From: 66-474 sp051961995
Lineage (GTDB): Bacteria; Pseudomonadota; Gammaproteobacteria; Xanthomonadales; Rhodanobacteraceae
Reading direction: 5' to 3'
DNA length: 64,000 nucleotides
Assembly (NCBI GenBank): GCA_051961995.1
Contig: JBQCCR010000040.1
Span: 1-64,000, forward strand
Below the pieces are notes generated by a model. That model did no database searches. It was not told where the DNA came from and saw nothing but the letters and a program-made list of their open reading frames with translations. Positions 27,579-36,061 of this stretch are shown here, piece after piece (positions within the stretch are counted from its first letter, which is position 1; each line of letters opens with the position of its first letter). The position numbers and the translations under genes were made by a program.

Positions 27579-28822
27579 TACTCATAACGTAGCGCCTGCG
27601 CCGGCTGCGTACGCGACGCGCGCCAGGCCGGATAGATCGTCGCGCCGAGCGCGAAGATGAAAGTCACCAGCGCAACCCAGCCGACATCACCGGGCAGCAG
27701 CTTGCTGGGCACATCGCTGATGTAATAGACGTCCGGCGACAGGAACTGCACGTGGAAGACGTTCTGGATCCAGTTCGCGATCGCCGGCAGTTTCCACGAC
27801 AGCAGCGAACCGAGGCCGACGCCGACGCCGATGCCGACAATGCCGACCAGCATCCCTTGCACCATGAACGTGCCCATGATGCTGCGCGGAGTTGCGCCCA
27901 ATGTTCGCAGGATCGCGATGTCGGCCTGCTTGTCGGTGACCAGCATCATCAGCATCGAGATGAGATTGATCACCGCCACCAGGATGATCAGCGAGAGGAT
28001 GATGAACATCACCAGCTTCTCCATCGCGACCGCCTTGAAGAAGTTGGCGTGCCCTTCCATCCAGGTTTGCACGCGATAGGCCTGGCCCAGCCGATCGGCC
28101 AGATCGTGCGCGACCTCGTAGGCGCGGAACATGTCGTCCAGCCGCAAGCGGATGCCGCTCGGCCCCGGCATGTTGTAGAGCTTCTCGGCGTCGTGCATGT
28201 TGATCACGCCAAGACCCGAGTCGTACTCCTGCATGCCGGCCTCGAAGATGCCGACTACGGTAAATCGCTTCAGCCGCGGCACCACGCCGACCGGGGTGAC
28301 GTTGAACTCCGGCGCGTACACGACCACCTTGTCACCCACACCCACGCCGAGGTTCAGCGCCAGGTCCTTGCCCAGGATGATCCCCCACGACCCGGGCGCG
28401 AGATCGCTCAACTTGCCGACGACCATCCTCCGGCCGATGTCGGCGACCTCCGGTTCCTGGTCCGGCAGCACGCCGCGGATGATCGCGCCCTGGCTGGCCG
28501 CGTCGCCACGCAGGAACGCCTCTCGCTCCACATACGGCGCCGCGCCGCGTACGTGCGGATTCGTCTTCGCGATCCCCACGGCACGCGGCCAGTCGGTCAA
28601 GCTCTGGCCGACGCCCGAGATGGTGGCGTGCGAAACCATGCCGAGGATGCGCGAACGCAGCTCCGAATCAAACCCGTTCATCACCGACATCACCGTGATC
28701 AGCGCGGTGACACTGATCGCGATGCAGACAATGGAAACTATCGAGATGAAGGAGATGAAATGGTTGCGCCGCTTGGCGCGGGTATAGCGCAGGCCGATGA
28801 AGAGTTCGAGGGGACGGAACAT
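27578..28822 (-). CDS. lolC: Lipoprotein-releasing ABC permease, LolC/LolE family
   Basis: Permease subunit of the Lol system. It has 414 residues. The N-terminal block FIGLRYTRAKRRNHFISFIS (residues 8-27), first membrane helix near 25-50, a large periplasmic loop (about 50-265), then three more helices (LVMFIILSLIILVAVINLIS near 275; MVQGMLVGIVGIGVGVGLGS near 325; WVALVTFIFALGATIYPAW near 380) follow the LolC/E pattern. Only one such permease is encoded here beside lolD, whereas E. coli has lolC-lolD-lolE. It may form a homodimer (LolF-like) or its partner is elsewhere. The symbol is therefore provisional. Confidence 0.9.
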   Translation of the reverse strand: MFRPLELFIGLRYTRAKRRNHFISFISIVSIVCIAISVTALITVMSVMNGFDSELRSRILGMVSHATISGVGQSLTDWPRAVGIAKTNPHVRGAAPYVEREAFLRGDAASQGAIIRGVLPDQEPEVADIGRRMVVGKLSDLAPGSWGIILGKDLALNLGVGVGDKVVVYAPEFNVTPVGVVPRLKRFTVVGIFEAGMQEYDSGLGVINMHDAEKLYNMPGPSGIRLRLDDMFRAYEVAHDLADRLGQAYRVQTWMEGHANFFKAVAMEKLVMFIILSLIILVAVINLISMLMMLVTDKQADIAILRTLGATPRSIMGTFMVQGMLVGIVGIGVGVGLGSLLSWKLPAIANWIQNVFHVQFLSPDVYYISDVPSKLLPGDVGWVALVTFIFALGATIYPAWRASRTQPAQALRYE

Positions 28823-28861
28823 TCGGGAAAGGATCGGAACCGGGTGAGCGTAATGTTTGTC

Positions 28862-28921
28862 GTCATTCCGGGGCCGTTTCCCGGCTTGTCGGAAAACGGG
28901 CCCCGGAATCCAGTGACTTTG
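28862..28921. repeat. REP-like palindromic element
   Basis: GTCATTCCGGGGCCGTTTCC pairs with the complementary GGAAAACGGGCCCCGGAATC, followed by CCAGTGACTTTG. The stem is long (about 20 bp, one mismatch region). Same family as 40376-40488. It lies between the lolC/E start and ygfX, with nothing coding seen in 28823-29074. Confidence 0.65.
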
Positions 28922-29074
28922 CCCTGCGGGAGCCTGCGTGCAGGCGACCATGGCACTTTTTGCCGAGGACGGCGTGCCCGTTGGTTGCGAACACGCTCGC
29001 TCCTGCAGCAACACAGTTTCTACAACCCCGGCAGAGTGCCGTATCCGCGACAGCCCGGCAAGCAGCTCAGACCA

Positions 29075-29533
29075 TCAAATACTGTCGGCGTTCACTGACG
29101 CGGCGCCGGCGCCCTCACTGCCCAGCCGCACGCGCAGGCGCCGGCGGGTATCCGCGTCGAGATTGTCCGGCAGCAGCCACAGGCTGGTTCGCCCGCCCGG
29201 TGGCCAGCGCAAATGCAACACGATCAGGAAACCAAGCACGCGCGCGTCGCTCAGCGTGCCCTGCACTTCGCCGGCCGCGCCGCTGCGGCCGCCAAACCGC
29301 ACCGAAATACTGCCGTCGCTGCGCCAAGTCAGCGCGAGTACGCGTGGATGCAGCAAGCGCCATAGCGATACCGTGCCGTAGCCGATCGCAACAATGATCA
29401 GAACCATCGTCGGCAATCGCGTGAGTCCACTCAACGCAACCGCCAGCACCGCGAGCGCTGCACACGCCACGATGCACACCGCCAGTGCGCGTGAGGGTCG
29501 GTATTCGAATCCGATCGCGGGCGGCGTTCTCAC
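29075..29533 (-). CDS. ygfX: YgfX/CptA-family membrane protein
   Basis: A 152-residue protein with two membrane helices near the N-terminus (ALAVCIVACAALAVLAVAL near 16, then TMVLIIVAIGYGTVSLW near 42) and a soluble C-terminal part ending in LWLLPDNLDADTRRRLRVRL, which matches the YgfX hallmark. In E. coli, YgfX is encoded with SdhE (YgfY) and was described as a membrane-bound toxin affecting cytoskeleton proteins. Whether that holds here is unknown. The start is GTG, overlapping the sdhE stop (GTGA). Confidence 0.75.
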   Translation of the reverse strand: MRTPPAIGFEYRPSRALAVCIVACAALAVLAVALSGLTRLPTMVLIIVAIGYGTVSLWRLLHPRVLALTWRSDGSISVRFGGRSGAAGEVQGTLSDARVLGFLIVLHLRWPPGGRTSLWLLPDNLDADTRRRLRVRLGSEGAGAASVNADSI

Positions 29534-29790
29534 AGGTTCGCCTTCGCGCGTATCTGCTCGACAATGGCCATCCAGTCCGCGCGCTCCGGTCGCGCATGGC
29601 CCATCAGCCAGTCCCAGATCAGCGGGTCGGGCTGGTCCAGCAGCGCATCGAAGGCGGCCGTCGTCTGCACGTCAGCCTGCCCGCCATGCTCATCCAGCCA
29701 GCCACCCAGCAACGCATCCAGCTCGCGTGTGCCGCGCCTGCACCGCCAGCGCAGGCGCTTGAGCGGGCCCGCTGTTTCTGGCCCGCTCAA
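29530..29790 (-). CDS. sdhE: FAD assembly factor SdhE
   Basis: Small chaperone that promotes covalent FAD attachment to SdhA. From TTG 29790 the product is 86 residues, the usual size, with LKRLRWRCRRGTRELD near residue 10 (the RGxxE signature) and the acidic DQPDPLIWDWLMG near 48. TTG is chosen because TTGA overlaps the stop of the MAPEG gene and the longer ORF adds 33 unrelated residues. Its position three genes after sdhB supports the role. Confidence 0.88.
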   Translation of the reverse strand: MSGPETAGPLKRLRWRCRRGTRELDALLGGWLDEHGGQADVQTTAAFDALLDQPDPLIWDWLMGHARPERADWMAIVEQIRAKANL

Positions 29791-30206
29791 TGCACCAGAC
29801 CGAAGCCGAGCACGGCCCAGAGGATCCAGAGCACGATGCCGCCGGCGAGATAGGCCTGGAAGCGGTGCATCACCTTGTTGTAGCTGCAATGGATGGCGCT
29901 GTGCAGGATACGCAGCGCCACGAACAGCCAGGCCAATGCCAGGGTGAGCGCCGATACCTGTCCGGTCAGCGCAATGACCAAGAGCGCCAGATAAAACAGC
30001 ACCGGCAGTTCGAACAGATTGCGAAAGTTGTCGGCGGCACGCGTGTCCTTCAGCAGCGCGGCCATCTGCGGTGAAGTCGCGACCGCCTGCGGATGGATCC
30101 GCTCGCGCTTCATTTCACCGACACGTGCGAAATACATCCGCAGCCAGACGATGAAGGTCAGTGCCGCCATGGCCAGAGCCGGCAGGAAGATGCGTGTGTC
30201 GATCAT
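29787..30206 (-). CDS. MAPEG family membrane protein
   Basis: A 139-residue protein with four membrane helices. The MAPEG signature is seen in RNLFELPVLFYLALL near residue 62 and in WLFVALRILHSAIHCSYNKV near 92. MAPEG proteins include glutathione-dependent membrane transferases, but bacterial members of this subtype have no confirmed activity. ATG 30206 has GGGAG about seven bases upstream. It is placed between sdhB and sdhE and is coupled to sdhE by a TTGA overlap. Confidence 0.85.
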   Translation of the reverse strand: MIDTRIFLPALAMAALTFIVWLRMYFARVGEMKRERIHPQAVATSPQMAALLKDTRAADNFRNLFELPVLFYLALLVIALTGQVSALTLALAWLFVALRILHSAIHCSYNKVMHRFQAYLAGGIVLWILWAVLGFGLVH

Positions 30207-30256
30207 TACTCGCTCCCGCTGCGGCAAAAACCGAAAATCAGCTCTTCTCGAAGCAA

Positions 30257-30311
30257 GATGGATTCCGGGTTCCCTTTCGCGATGAAGCCGCGAACGGCCC
30301 CCGAATGACGA
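30257..30311. repeat. REP-like element downstream of sdhB
   Basis: ATGGATTCCGGGTTCCCTTT, then GGCCCCCGAATGACGAG, form a looser version of the GTCATTCC/GGAATCC palindrome, in inverted orientation. It fills the sdhB to MAPEG gap and may mark the 3' end of the sdhCDAB message. Confidence 0.45.
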
Positions 30312-30323
30312 GAGTCCCGGGTT

Positions 30324-31103
30324 CTAGACCGCCCGCTCCACCAGCAGCTGCTTGATCTCGCCGATCGCCTTCGCGGGATTCAGGCCCTTCGGGCAGGTGT
30401 TGGTGCAATTCATGATGGTGTGGCAGCGATAGAGCTTGAACGGATCTTCCAGATCATCCAGACGCTCGCCGGTGTCCTCGTCGCGCGAATCGATGATCCA
30501 GCGGTAGGCTTGAAGCAGTACGGCCGGGCCGAGATACCGATCCGGGTTCCACCAGTAGCTCGGGCAGGACGTCGAGCAGCACGCGCACAGGATGCACTCG
30601 TACAGGCCATCGAGTTTCTTGCGCTCCTGCGGGGACTGCAGGCGCTCGCGGTCCGGCGGCGCGCTCTGCGTGCGGAGCCAGGGCTTGATCGATGCGTACT
30701 GCGCGTAGAAGTTCGTGAGATCCGGAACCAAGTCCTTCACCACCGGCATGTGCGGCAGCGGATAGATCTTGACGTCGCCCTTCGGCAGGTCGTGCAGCGC
30801 CTTGGTGCAGGCCAGCGTGTTGCCGCCGTTGATGTTCATCGCGCAGGAACCGCAGATGCCTTCACGGCAGGAGCGGCGCAGCGTGAGGGTGGGGTCAATC
30901 TCGTTCTTGATCTTCAGCAGCACGTCCAGAACCATCGGCGTGTTGCTGACGTCCACCTCGTAGGAATCCATGCGCGGGTTGCCGCCAACGTCCGGATCCC
31001 AACGGTAGACGTAGAAGGTACGCACCTCTTTCGCCCCGGGCTTCGCGGCGTGGTGCTGTCCCTTCTTGACCTTGGAGTTTTTGGGGAGGGTGAACTCAGC
31101 CAT
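30324..31103 (-). CDS. sdhB: Succinate dehydrogenase iron-sulfur subunit
   Basis: Electron-transfer subunit of complex II, on the cytoplasmic face of the inner membrane. It has 259 residues. The [2Fe-2S] cysteines are in CREGICGSC near residue 79 with NTLAC near 94. The [4Fe-4S] and [3Fe-4S] cysteines are in CILCACCSTSCP near 170 and CHTIMNCTNTCPKGLNP near 228. An N-terminal Lys-rich extension of about 25 residues precedes the ferredoxin fold. It lies 91 bases after sdhA. Confidence 0.97.
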   Translation of the reverse strand: MAEFTLPKNSKVKKGQHHAAKPGAKEVRTFYVYRWDPDVGGNPRMDSYEVDVSNTPMVLDVLLKIKNEIDPTLTLRRSCREGICGSCAMNINGGNTLACTKALHDLPKGDVKIYPLPHMPVVKDLVPDLTNFYAQYASIKPWLRTQSAPPDRERLQSPQERKKLDGLYECILCACCSTSCPSYWWNPDRYLGPAVLLQAYRWIIDSRDEDTGERLDDLEDPFKLYRCHTIMNCTNTCPKGLNPAKAIGEIKQLLVERAV

Positions 31104-31194
31104 GATTCAAATCCGTTGGACGAGAGAGACGGGAGGCGCAGGAGCGAGGCAGCGGCGGCTTCATCGTTTCACGTTCATCTTCCCGTCTCGCATT

Positions 31195-32973
31195 TCAATA
31201 CACCCGCTTCTTCGGCGGAATCGTCTGCACGTCACTGGTCAGCGTGTTGAGGTGCACCGGCCGGTAGTCGAACCGCACCGCGCCCTTCCCGTCCACCCAG
31301 ATCAGCGTGTGCTTCATCCAGTTGGCGTCGTCGCGTTCGGGGAAATCGTCGCGCGCGTGCGCGCCGCGGCTCTCCGTGCGCTGCTCGGCCGAATACATCG
31401 TGGCAACCGCCTGGTCCAGCAGGTTGGCCAGCTCGAAGGTTTCGATCAGGTCCGAGTTCCAGATCAGTGAGCGGTCGGTCACGCGCACGTCCTCGAAACT
31501 CGCGTGCACGTCCGAAATCTTCCTGCAGCCCTCTTTCAGCGATTCGGCAATGCGAAATACCGCCGCGTCCGCCTGCATGGTCTTTTGCATTTGCAAGCGG
31601 ATCTGCGCGGTCGGCGTGCCGCCGTTGGCATTGCGCAATTTTTCCAGACGCTGCATTGGGCGGTCGAGGATGTCGGACGCCAGATCCTTGTGCGGCGAAT
31701 TCGGCTTGATGATTTCCGCGCAGCGGTTGGCGACCGCGCGGCCGAACACCACCAGGTCCAAGAGCGAGTTGGAACCGAGGCGGTTGGCGCCGTGCACCGA
31801 TACGCAGGCAGCCTCGCCGATAGCGAACAGGCCCGGCACAACCGCGTCCGGATCATCACCACGCTTGGTGACCACTTCGCCGTGATAGTTGGTCGGGATG
31901 CCGCCCATGTTGTAGTGCACCGTCGGCTGCACCGGGATCGGCTGTTTCGTCACGTCCACGCCCGCGAAGATGCGCGCGCTTTCGGCGATGCCAGGCAGGC
32001 GCTCGTGGATCACTTCCGGTCCGAGGTGCTGCAGGTTCAGGAAGATGTGATCGGCGTGTTCGCCGACGCCGCGGCCTTCGCGGATCTCCATCGTCATCGC
32101 GCGGCTCACGACATCGCGCGAGGCGAGATCCTTCGCGTTCGGCGCATAGCGCTCCATGAAGCGCTCGCCTTTCGAATTGGTGAGATAGCCGCCCTCGCCG
32201 CGCACGCCTTCGGTGATCAGGCAGCCCGCGCCGTAAATGCCGGTCGGGTGGAACTGCACGAACTCCATGTCTTGCAACGGCAGGCCCGCGCGCAGCGCCA
32301 TGCCGCCGCCGTCGCCGGTGCAGGTATGCGCGGAAGTGCAGGAGAAGTACGCGCGACCGTAACCGCCGGTGGCCAGCACCACGGCGTGGCCGCGGAAGAA
32401 GTGCAGCGTGCCTTCGTTCATGTCGATCGCGAGCACGCCACGGATCGTGCCGTCGGCGTCCGTCACCAGGTCGGTGGCGAAATATTCGATGAAGAAGCGC
32501 GCGTCGTGCGCCAGCGACTGCTGGTAGAGCGTGTGCAGGATCGCGTGCCCGGTGCGGTCGGCCGCGGCACAGGTGCGTTGCGCGGTGCCTTCCCCATAGT
32601 TGGTGGTCATGCCGCCGAAGGGACGCTGGTAGATCTTGCCTTCGTCGGTGCGCGAAAACGGCACGCCGTAGTGTTCAAGTTCAATGATCGCCGGGATCGC
32701 CTCGCGGCACATGTATTCGATCGCGTCCTGATCGCCCAGCCAGTCCGAACCCTTGACGGTGTCGTACATGTGCCAGCGCCAGTCGTCCGGGCCCATGTTG
32801 CCGAGCGCGGCGGCGACGCCGCCCTGGGCGGCGACGGTGTGCGAGCGGGTCGGGAACACCTTGGTCACGCAGGCGGTGGAAAGGCCTTTGGCCGCGAGCC
32901 CGAAGGTGGCGCGCAGACCTGCACCACCGGCGCCCACGACGACCACGTCATATTGGTGAGTCTGGATTTTCAT
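31195..32973 (-). CDS. sdhA: Succinate dehydrogenase flavoprotein subunit
   Basis: Catalytic subunit that oxidises succinate to fumarate. It has 592 residues. The FAD-binding GAGGAGLRA is at 14-22. His45 in SHTVAAQGG is the covalent FAD site, installed with the help of the SdhE encoded downstream. The substrate-binding HPTGIYGAGCLITEGVRGEG stretch is near residue 242 and RLGSNSLLDLVVFGR near 395. It lies in the order sdhC-sdhD-sdhA-sdhB. Confidence 0.98.
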   Translation of the reverse strand: MKIQTHQYDVVVVGAGGAGLRATFGLAAKGLSTACVTKVFPTRSHTVAAQGGVAAALGNMGPDDWRWHMYDTVKGSDWLGDQDAIEYMCREAIPAIIELEHYGVPFSRTDEGKIYQRPFGGMTTNYGEGTAQRTCAAADRTGHAILHTLYQQSLAHDARFFIEYFATDLVTDADGTIRGVLAIDMNEGTLHFFRGHAVVLATGGYGRAYFSCTSAHTCTGDGGGMALRAGLPLQDMEFVQFHPTGIYGAGCLITEGVRGEGGYLTNSKGERFMERYAPNAKDLASRDVVSRAMTMEIREGRGVGEHADHIFLNLQHLGPEVIHERLPGIAESARIFAGVDVTKQPIPVQPTVHYNMGGIPTNYHGEVVTKRGDDPDAVVPGLFAIGEAACVSVHGANRLGSNSLLDLVVFGRAVANRCAEIIKPNSPHKDLASDILDRPMQRLEKLRNANGGTPTAQIRLQMQKTMQADAAVFRIAESLKEGCRKISDVHASFEDVRVTDRSLIWNSDLIETFELANLLDQAVATMYSAEQRTESRGAHARDDFPERDDANWMKHTLIWVDGKGAVRFDYRPVHLNTLTSDVQTIPPKKRVY

Positions 32974-32995
32974 TCTTGCCTTTTCGTCGCCGCGC

Positions 32996-33421
32996 TCAAT
33001 ATGCGGCCAGCCAGATCTTGAGTGCCGCCAGCGCGCCAGCCACTGCGCCCAGCACGGCGAGGAACTTCACCGCGACCAAGAGCGTGAGTTCGACCCAGCG
33101 CGTGTGCACGTAATCCTCGATCACGACCTGCAGGCCGAGTGCGCCGTGCCAGAACGAGATCACGGTGAACAGGATCAGCAGGCCGGCGTTGATGGGATTG
33201 CCGACCAGCGCCTGCGCGGCGGCGAAATCGAGATGCGGCAAGCGCAGCACCAGCCAGATAAACCACAGGCTGATCGGGATCAACGCGACCGCGGTCATTC
33301 GTTCGAGCCACCAGTGGCCGACGCCGCTTCGGGCCGAACCCAGGCCGCGCACGCGCTTCAGCGGCGTGCGCATGTCGTGCGGCGCATGATGCGGCCCTGC
33401 GCTATTCGGAGCTGTGCTCAT
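32996..33421 (-). CDS. sdhD: Succinate dehydrogenase membrane anchor subunit
   Basis: A 141-residue anchor with three membrane helices (ALIPISLWFIWLVLRL near residue 46, INAGLLILFTVISFWHGALG near 76, LLVAVKFLAVLGAVAGALAA near 113). The HGALGLQVVIEDYVH block holds the heme/quinone-side histidine and Asp-Tyr pair typical of SdhD. The first 35 residues are polar and His/Pro-rich. It starts in an ATGA overlap with sdhC. Confidence 0.93.
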   Translation of the reverse strand: MSTAPNSAGPHHAPHDMRTPLKRVRGLGSARSGVGHWWLERMTAVALIPISLWFIWLVLRLPHLDFAAAQALVGNPINAGLLILFTVISFWHGALGLQVVIEDYVHTRWVELTLLVAVKFLAVLGAVAGALAALKIWLAAY

Positions 33422-33834
33422 GGCGCGCCTCCGGCAAACAGCACCAGCAGCCACACCACAAGCGTGAGCACGATGCTCGCCACCACCACGAGCCAGCTCA
33501 CGACGAAGTAATTGGGCGCACGGACGTCGTCGCGTCGCCATACGTCGAAGTCGCGTCCGACGTCGCGGAACAGGTGCTGGATGCCCTGGCACAGGTGCAG
33601 GAACAACGAAAACGTCCAGCAGATCAGCAGCGCGATACCGATGCCGCTTGCACAAAAGCCGGTGAAGGTTGCCCAGGTTGCCTCGTTGTCAGCCAGTGCG
33701 ATCAACCCCCAGGTCACCAGCACCGCACCCAGGCACAGGAATACCCCGGTGATGCGATGCAGGACAGACAGCACCATGGTGATGCGCCACTCGTAGATAC
33801 CTAGGTGTGGCGACAGGGGGCGAGCGTGCGACAT
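33418..33834 (-). CDS. sdhC: Succinate dehydrogenase cytochrome b556 subunit
   Basis: A 138-residue heme b anchor. It shows the N-terminal RPLSPHLGIYEWRITMVLSV motif (5-24), with the Ser/Arg quinone-site region in SVLHRITG. It has three membrane helices, and the heme ligand block HLCQGIQHLFRD near residue 82. ATG 33834 is the family-like start. It is the first gene of the sdhCDAB unit, so the promoter lies in the divergent region 33835-34257. Confidence 0.94.
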   Translation of the reverse strand: MSHARPLSPHLGIYEWRITMVLSVLHRITGVFLCLGAVLVTWGLIALADNEATWATFTGFCASGIGIALLICWTFSLFLHLCQGIQHLFRDVGRDFDVWRRDDVRAPNYFVVSWLVVVASIVLTLVVWLLVLFAGGAP

Positions 33835-34257
33835 AAGAATCCTTTGCTTTTGAACCTGATCGCGCGCCCACGGGTTCTGCGTCGTTCGTCCTGAAGCACT
33901 TCCCGGCCCGCAGGTCGTGTGCGTTCGCCGCCGGCGCGAGATGCGATTCAACGCACGCCGCGAAAGCCCCGGCTCACCCTTGTTGCGCGATTCAAATCTG
34001 CGAAAGCGTAGTACGCGGAGCGCTGCGAGACAAGAATCAGCGTCTGTCGGCACTCTCCAGAGCGAGCCGCGTTGCGGTTGCAAAGCGCGCCCATGACGGC
34101 TGCGACCGGGCAACCTTTCGGGCCGGGGTCCATTGGCCGCATCGCTATGTCATCATTCGTCAATGTATTGGAATACATCTTCCTCATTCTGCCTTCCCTC
34201 GCGGGCAATGGACCGGCGGCACATCGGTGAGCGCCAACAACCTCCGATCTCGCGCAC
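33835..34257. promoter_or_regulatory. Divergent sdhC / ygfZ control region with a 16-bp palindrome
   Basis: 423 bases without a believable gene, between the divergent sdh operon and ygfZ. At 34163-34178 lies ATGTATT-GG-AATACAT, two perfect 7-bp arms with a 2-base centre, in a locally AT-rich stretch. It is about 80 bases before ygfZ and could bind a dimeric regulator. No promoter hexamers are clear enough to call. Confidence 0.45.
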
Positions 34258-35064
34258 ATGATAACCGGGGGTGTCGTCCAGCCTGAAACGCGCGCCGCTT
34301 CCGGCTCCCCCCAATGCATCGAGATCACGGGAGCGGAAGCACGCGCCTTCACGCAGGCGCAGTTCGCAGCCGACGTGCGTGCATTGCAAGCCGGACACTG
34401 GCAATGGAATGCATGGCTGGACGCGAAAGGCGGCGTGCGCGCGCTGATGCATCTGGCCGACCTCGGCGACGGCCGCCTGTTCGCGCTGCTGCGCGGCGGC
34501 GACGCCGAATCCGTGTGTGCGGCGCTGAGGAGGTACGTGCTGCGCACGAGAGTTTCCCTCGACGCGTCCGGCGGGTGGCAGCGCGTCGCCGGCTCCCCGC
34601 TCCCGTCTGGCGAAGTCGCGATCCAGGAGGATGCGATCGGATTTGGTTACGGCGATCACAGCCTTTGGCTGAAACGGAATGGCGTTTCCGCTGATCCGCG
34701 TGTAAAGGATCTGCGATTGGCCGACATCCGCAACGGCTGGCCCACCCTGCCGCCGGGCGATCATGCGTTTCTTCCACCCGCCCTGGGACTGGAGCATCTG
34801 GGCGCGGTCGGCTTCGGCAAGGGCTGCTATCCCGGCCAGGAAATTGCCGCGCGTTTGCACTACCGCGGCGGTCACAAGCTACGCCTGTGTCACGTGCTCG
34901 CCGCGGCCCCGTTGACCGCCGGCCAGCCATTGTCACCGGAACAACCGCGCGCGATCGTCCTGGAGGCGGTCATGACAGAACGCGGTTGCGAAGCGCTTGC
35001 TGTGCTGGAAGAGGATGCGGAAGTGTTCCCGGGCCTCGAGATCATCCGACGCTTCGAAGCCTGA
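34258..35064 (+). CDS. ygfZ: Folate-binding protein YgfZ
   Basis: A 268-residue tetrahydrofolate-binding protein of the GcvT fold that supports iron-sulfur enzyme assembly or repair. The family hallmark K-G-C-Y-x-G-Q-E is present in GKGCYPGQEIAARLHYRG near residue 186. Its divergence from an operon with a three-cluster iron-sulfur subunit (sdhB) fits that role. The ATG start lacks a strong ribosome site, so an alternative start is possible. Confidence 0.92.
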   Translation: MITGGVVQPETRAASGSPQCIEITGAEARAFTQAQFAADVRALQAGHWQWNAWLDAKGGVRALMHLADLGDGRLFALLRGGDAESVCAALRRYVLRTRVSLDASGGWQRVAGSPLPSGEVAIQEDAIGFGYGDHSLWLKRNGVSADPRVKDLRLADIRNGWPTLPPGDHAFLPPALGLEHLGAVGFGKGCYPGQEIAARLHYRGGHKLRLCHVLAAAPLTAGQPLSPEQPRAIVLEAVMTERGCEALAVLEEDAEVFPGLEIIRRFEA

Positions 35065-35478
35065 CCGCGGTCGAATGCTTGCTGCACTCAAGCTGAACAG
35101 CAACTCGGAAAATATTGCACAGTTGCCGTTCGTCCCCTAGCCTTCGCGGAAATTTTTTCCGCCGGGTTGTCCTTGAACCCGGTTGGCGCGCGATCCGGAG
35201 GATCCGCATTGCGCGCAGCGGCAGAGTTTCTGTCGTGAGTTGTACGTTGGCGCAGTGCTTGCTCCGGTTACGCCCGGCCCATTGCCGGTCATCCGTCCCC
35301 GGTAGCGCCGCCAGCATCAAACCAAAAATCCGATTTTTGCGACAGCGGCGAAGCCGCGTCGCTTGGCAGCCGGTGCCGCGCATGCGCGCGACCGTCTGCG
35401 GGTTCGACTGCGAGGTTCGAAGTCCTGCGGCCAGGAAGGCCGCATCCAGGCGCCAAAGCGCAGCTAAGGAGAAGGCAC
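35065..35478. other. Intergenic region, 414 bp
   Basis: Between ygfZ and the SleB-type gene. It contains the small hairpin GCGGAAA/TTTCCGC near 35146-35162 and a second GCGGC-GAAG-CCGC hairpin near 35345. No coding sequence is supported; the long plus-strand ORF here is out of frame with the real downstream gene. Confidence 0.4.
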
Positions 35479-35910
35479 ATGACAATCGGATGGATACTCG
35501 GGTTGACCGCGTTGTTGCCGCAGCCGGTGGCCGACCACACCTGCCTCGCCACCACGGTATATCTGGAGGCACGCAGCGAACCCGTACGCGGGCAACTGGC
35601 GGTGGCGGAAGTCGCACTGCGCCGGCGCGACCTCGGCCGCTACGGTGCGACAGTTTGCGACGTGGTCACCGCGCCGCACCAGTTCGCGCTCACCACCACG
35701 CCGAAATCCTTCGAGGTCTCCAACCTGGCCGCCTGGAACAAGGCGTGGCGCATCGCCGGCGAAGCCCTGCATGTTTGGTCACTGCCGCGCGCGCAACGCG
35801 ATGTGGTGGTGCCGCACGCCGATCATTTCATGCGCGTGGATGCCACCGCGGACTGGGCCAAGAATCCGCTGGCCACGATTGGGGAACACCGCTTCTACGC
35901 AGCGGAATGA
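35479..35910 (+). CDS. Cell wall hydrolase, SleB (Hydrolase_2) family
   Basis: A 143-residue protein with a short hydrophobic N-terminus (MTIGWILGLTALLPQPVA) that may be a signal peptide, followed by the SleB-type lytic transglycosylase domain. The catalytic-Glu block LATTVYLEARSEPVRGQLAV starts near residue 23, and HADHFMRVDATADWAKN lies near 112. SleB-like domains cleave peptidoglycan glycan strands. Outside spore formers they are envelope remodelling enzymes. ATG 35479 has AAGGAG upstream at good distance. Confidence 0.87.
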   Translation: MTIGWILGLTALLPQPVADHTCLATTVYLEARSEPVRGQLAVAEVALRRRDLGRYGATVCDVVTAPHQFALTTTPKSFEVSNLAAWNKAWRIAGEALHVWSLPRAQRDVVVPHADHFMRVDATADWAKNPLATIGEHRFYAAE

Positions 35911-36061
35911 CGGGCGGCTGGCAAGCTGCTGTGCCAGGCCTCAGCCATTGCACGCGATGCCTTTGTGGCATCGCGTAAGCGCAATGGCTTCGATCCGCGT
36001 TTCGCCGTGCGCAACTGCCTTCGCTCGTGGCGCGCGCAAGCCGCCCTTGCTGTCATTCGAA

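Noticed and set aside
35115..35978. Plus-strand ORF spanning the SleB-type gene in another frame
   Set aside because: The SleB motif frame (35479-35910) has a ribosome site and family blocks; the longer frame is Arg/Pro-rich noise.
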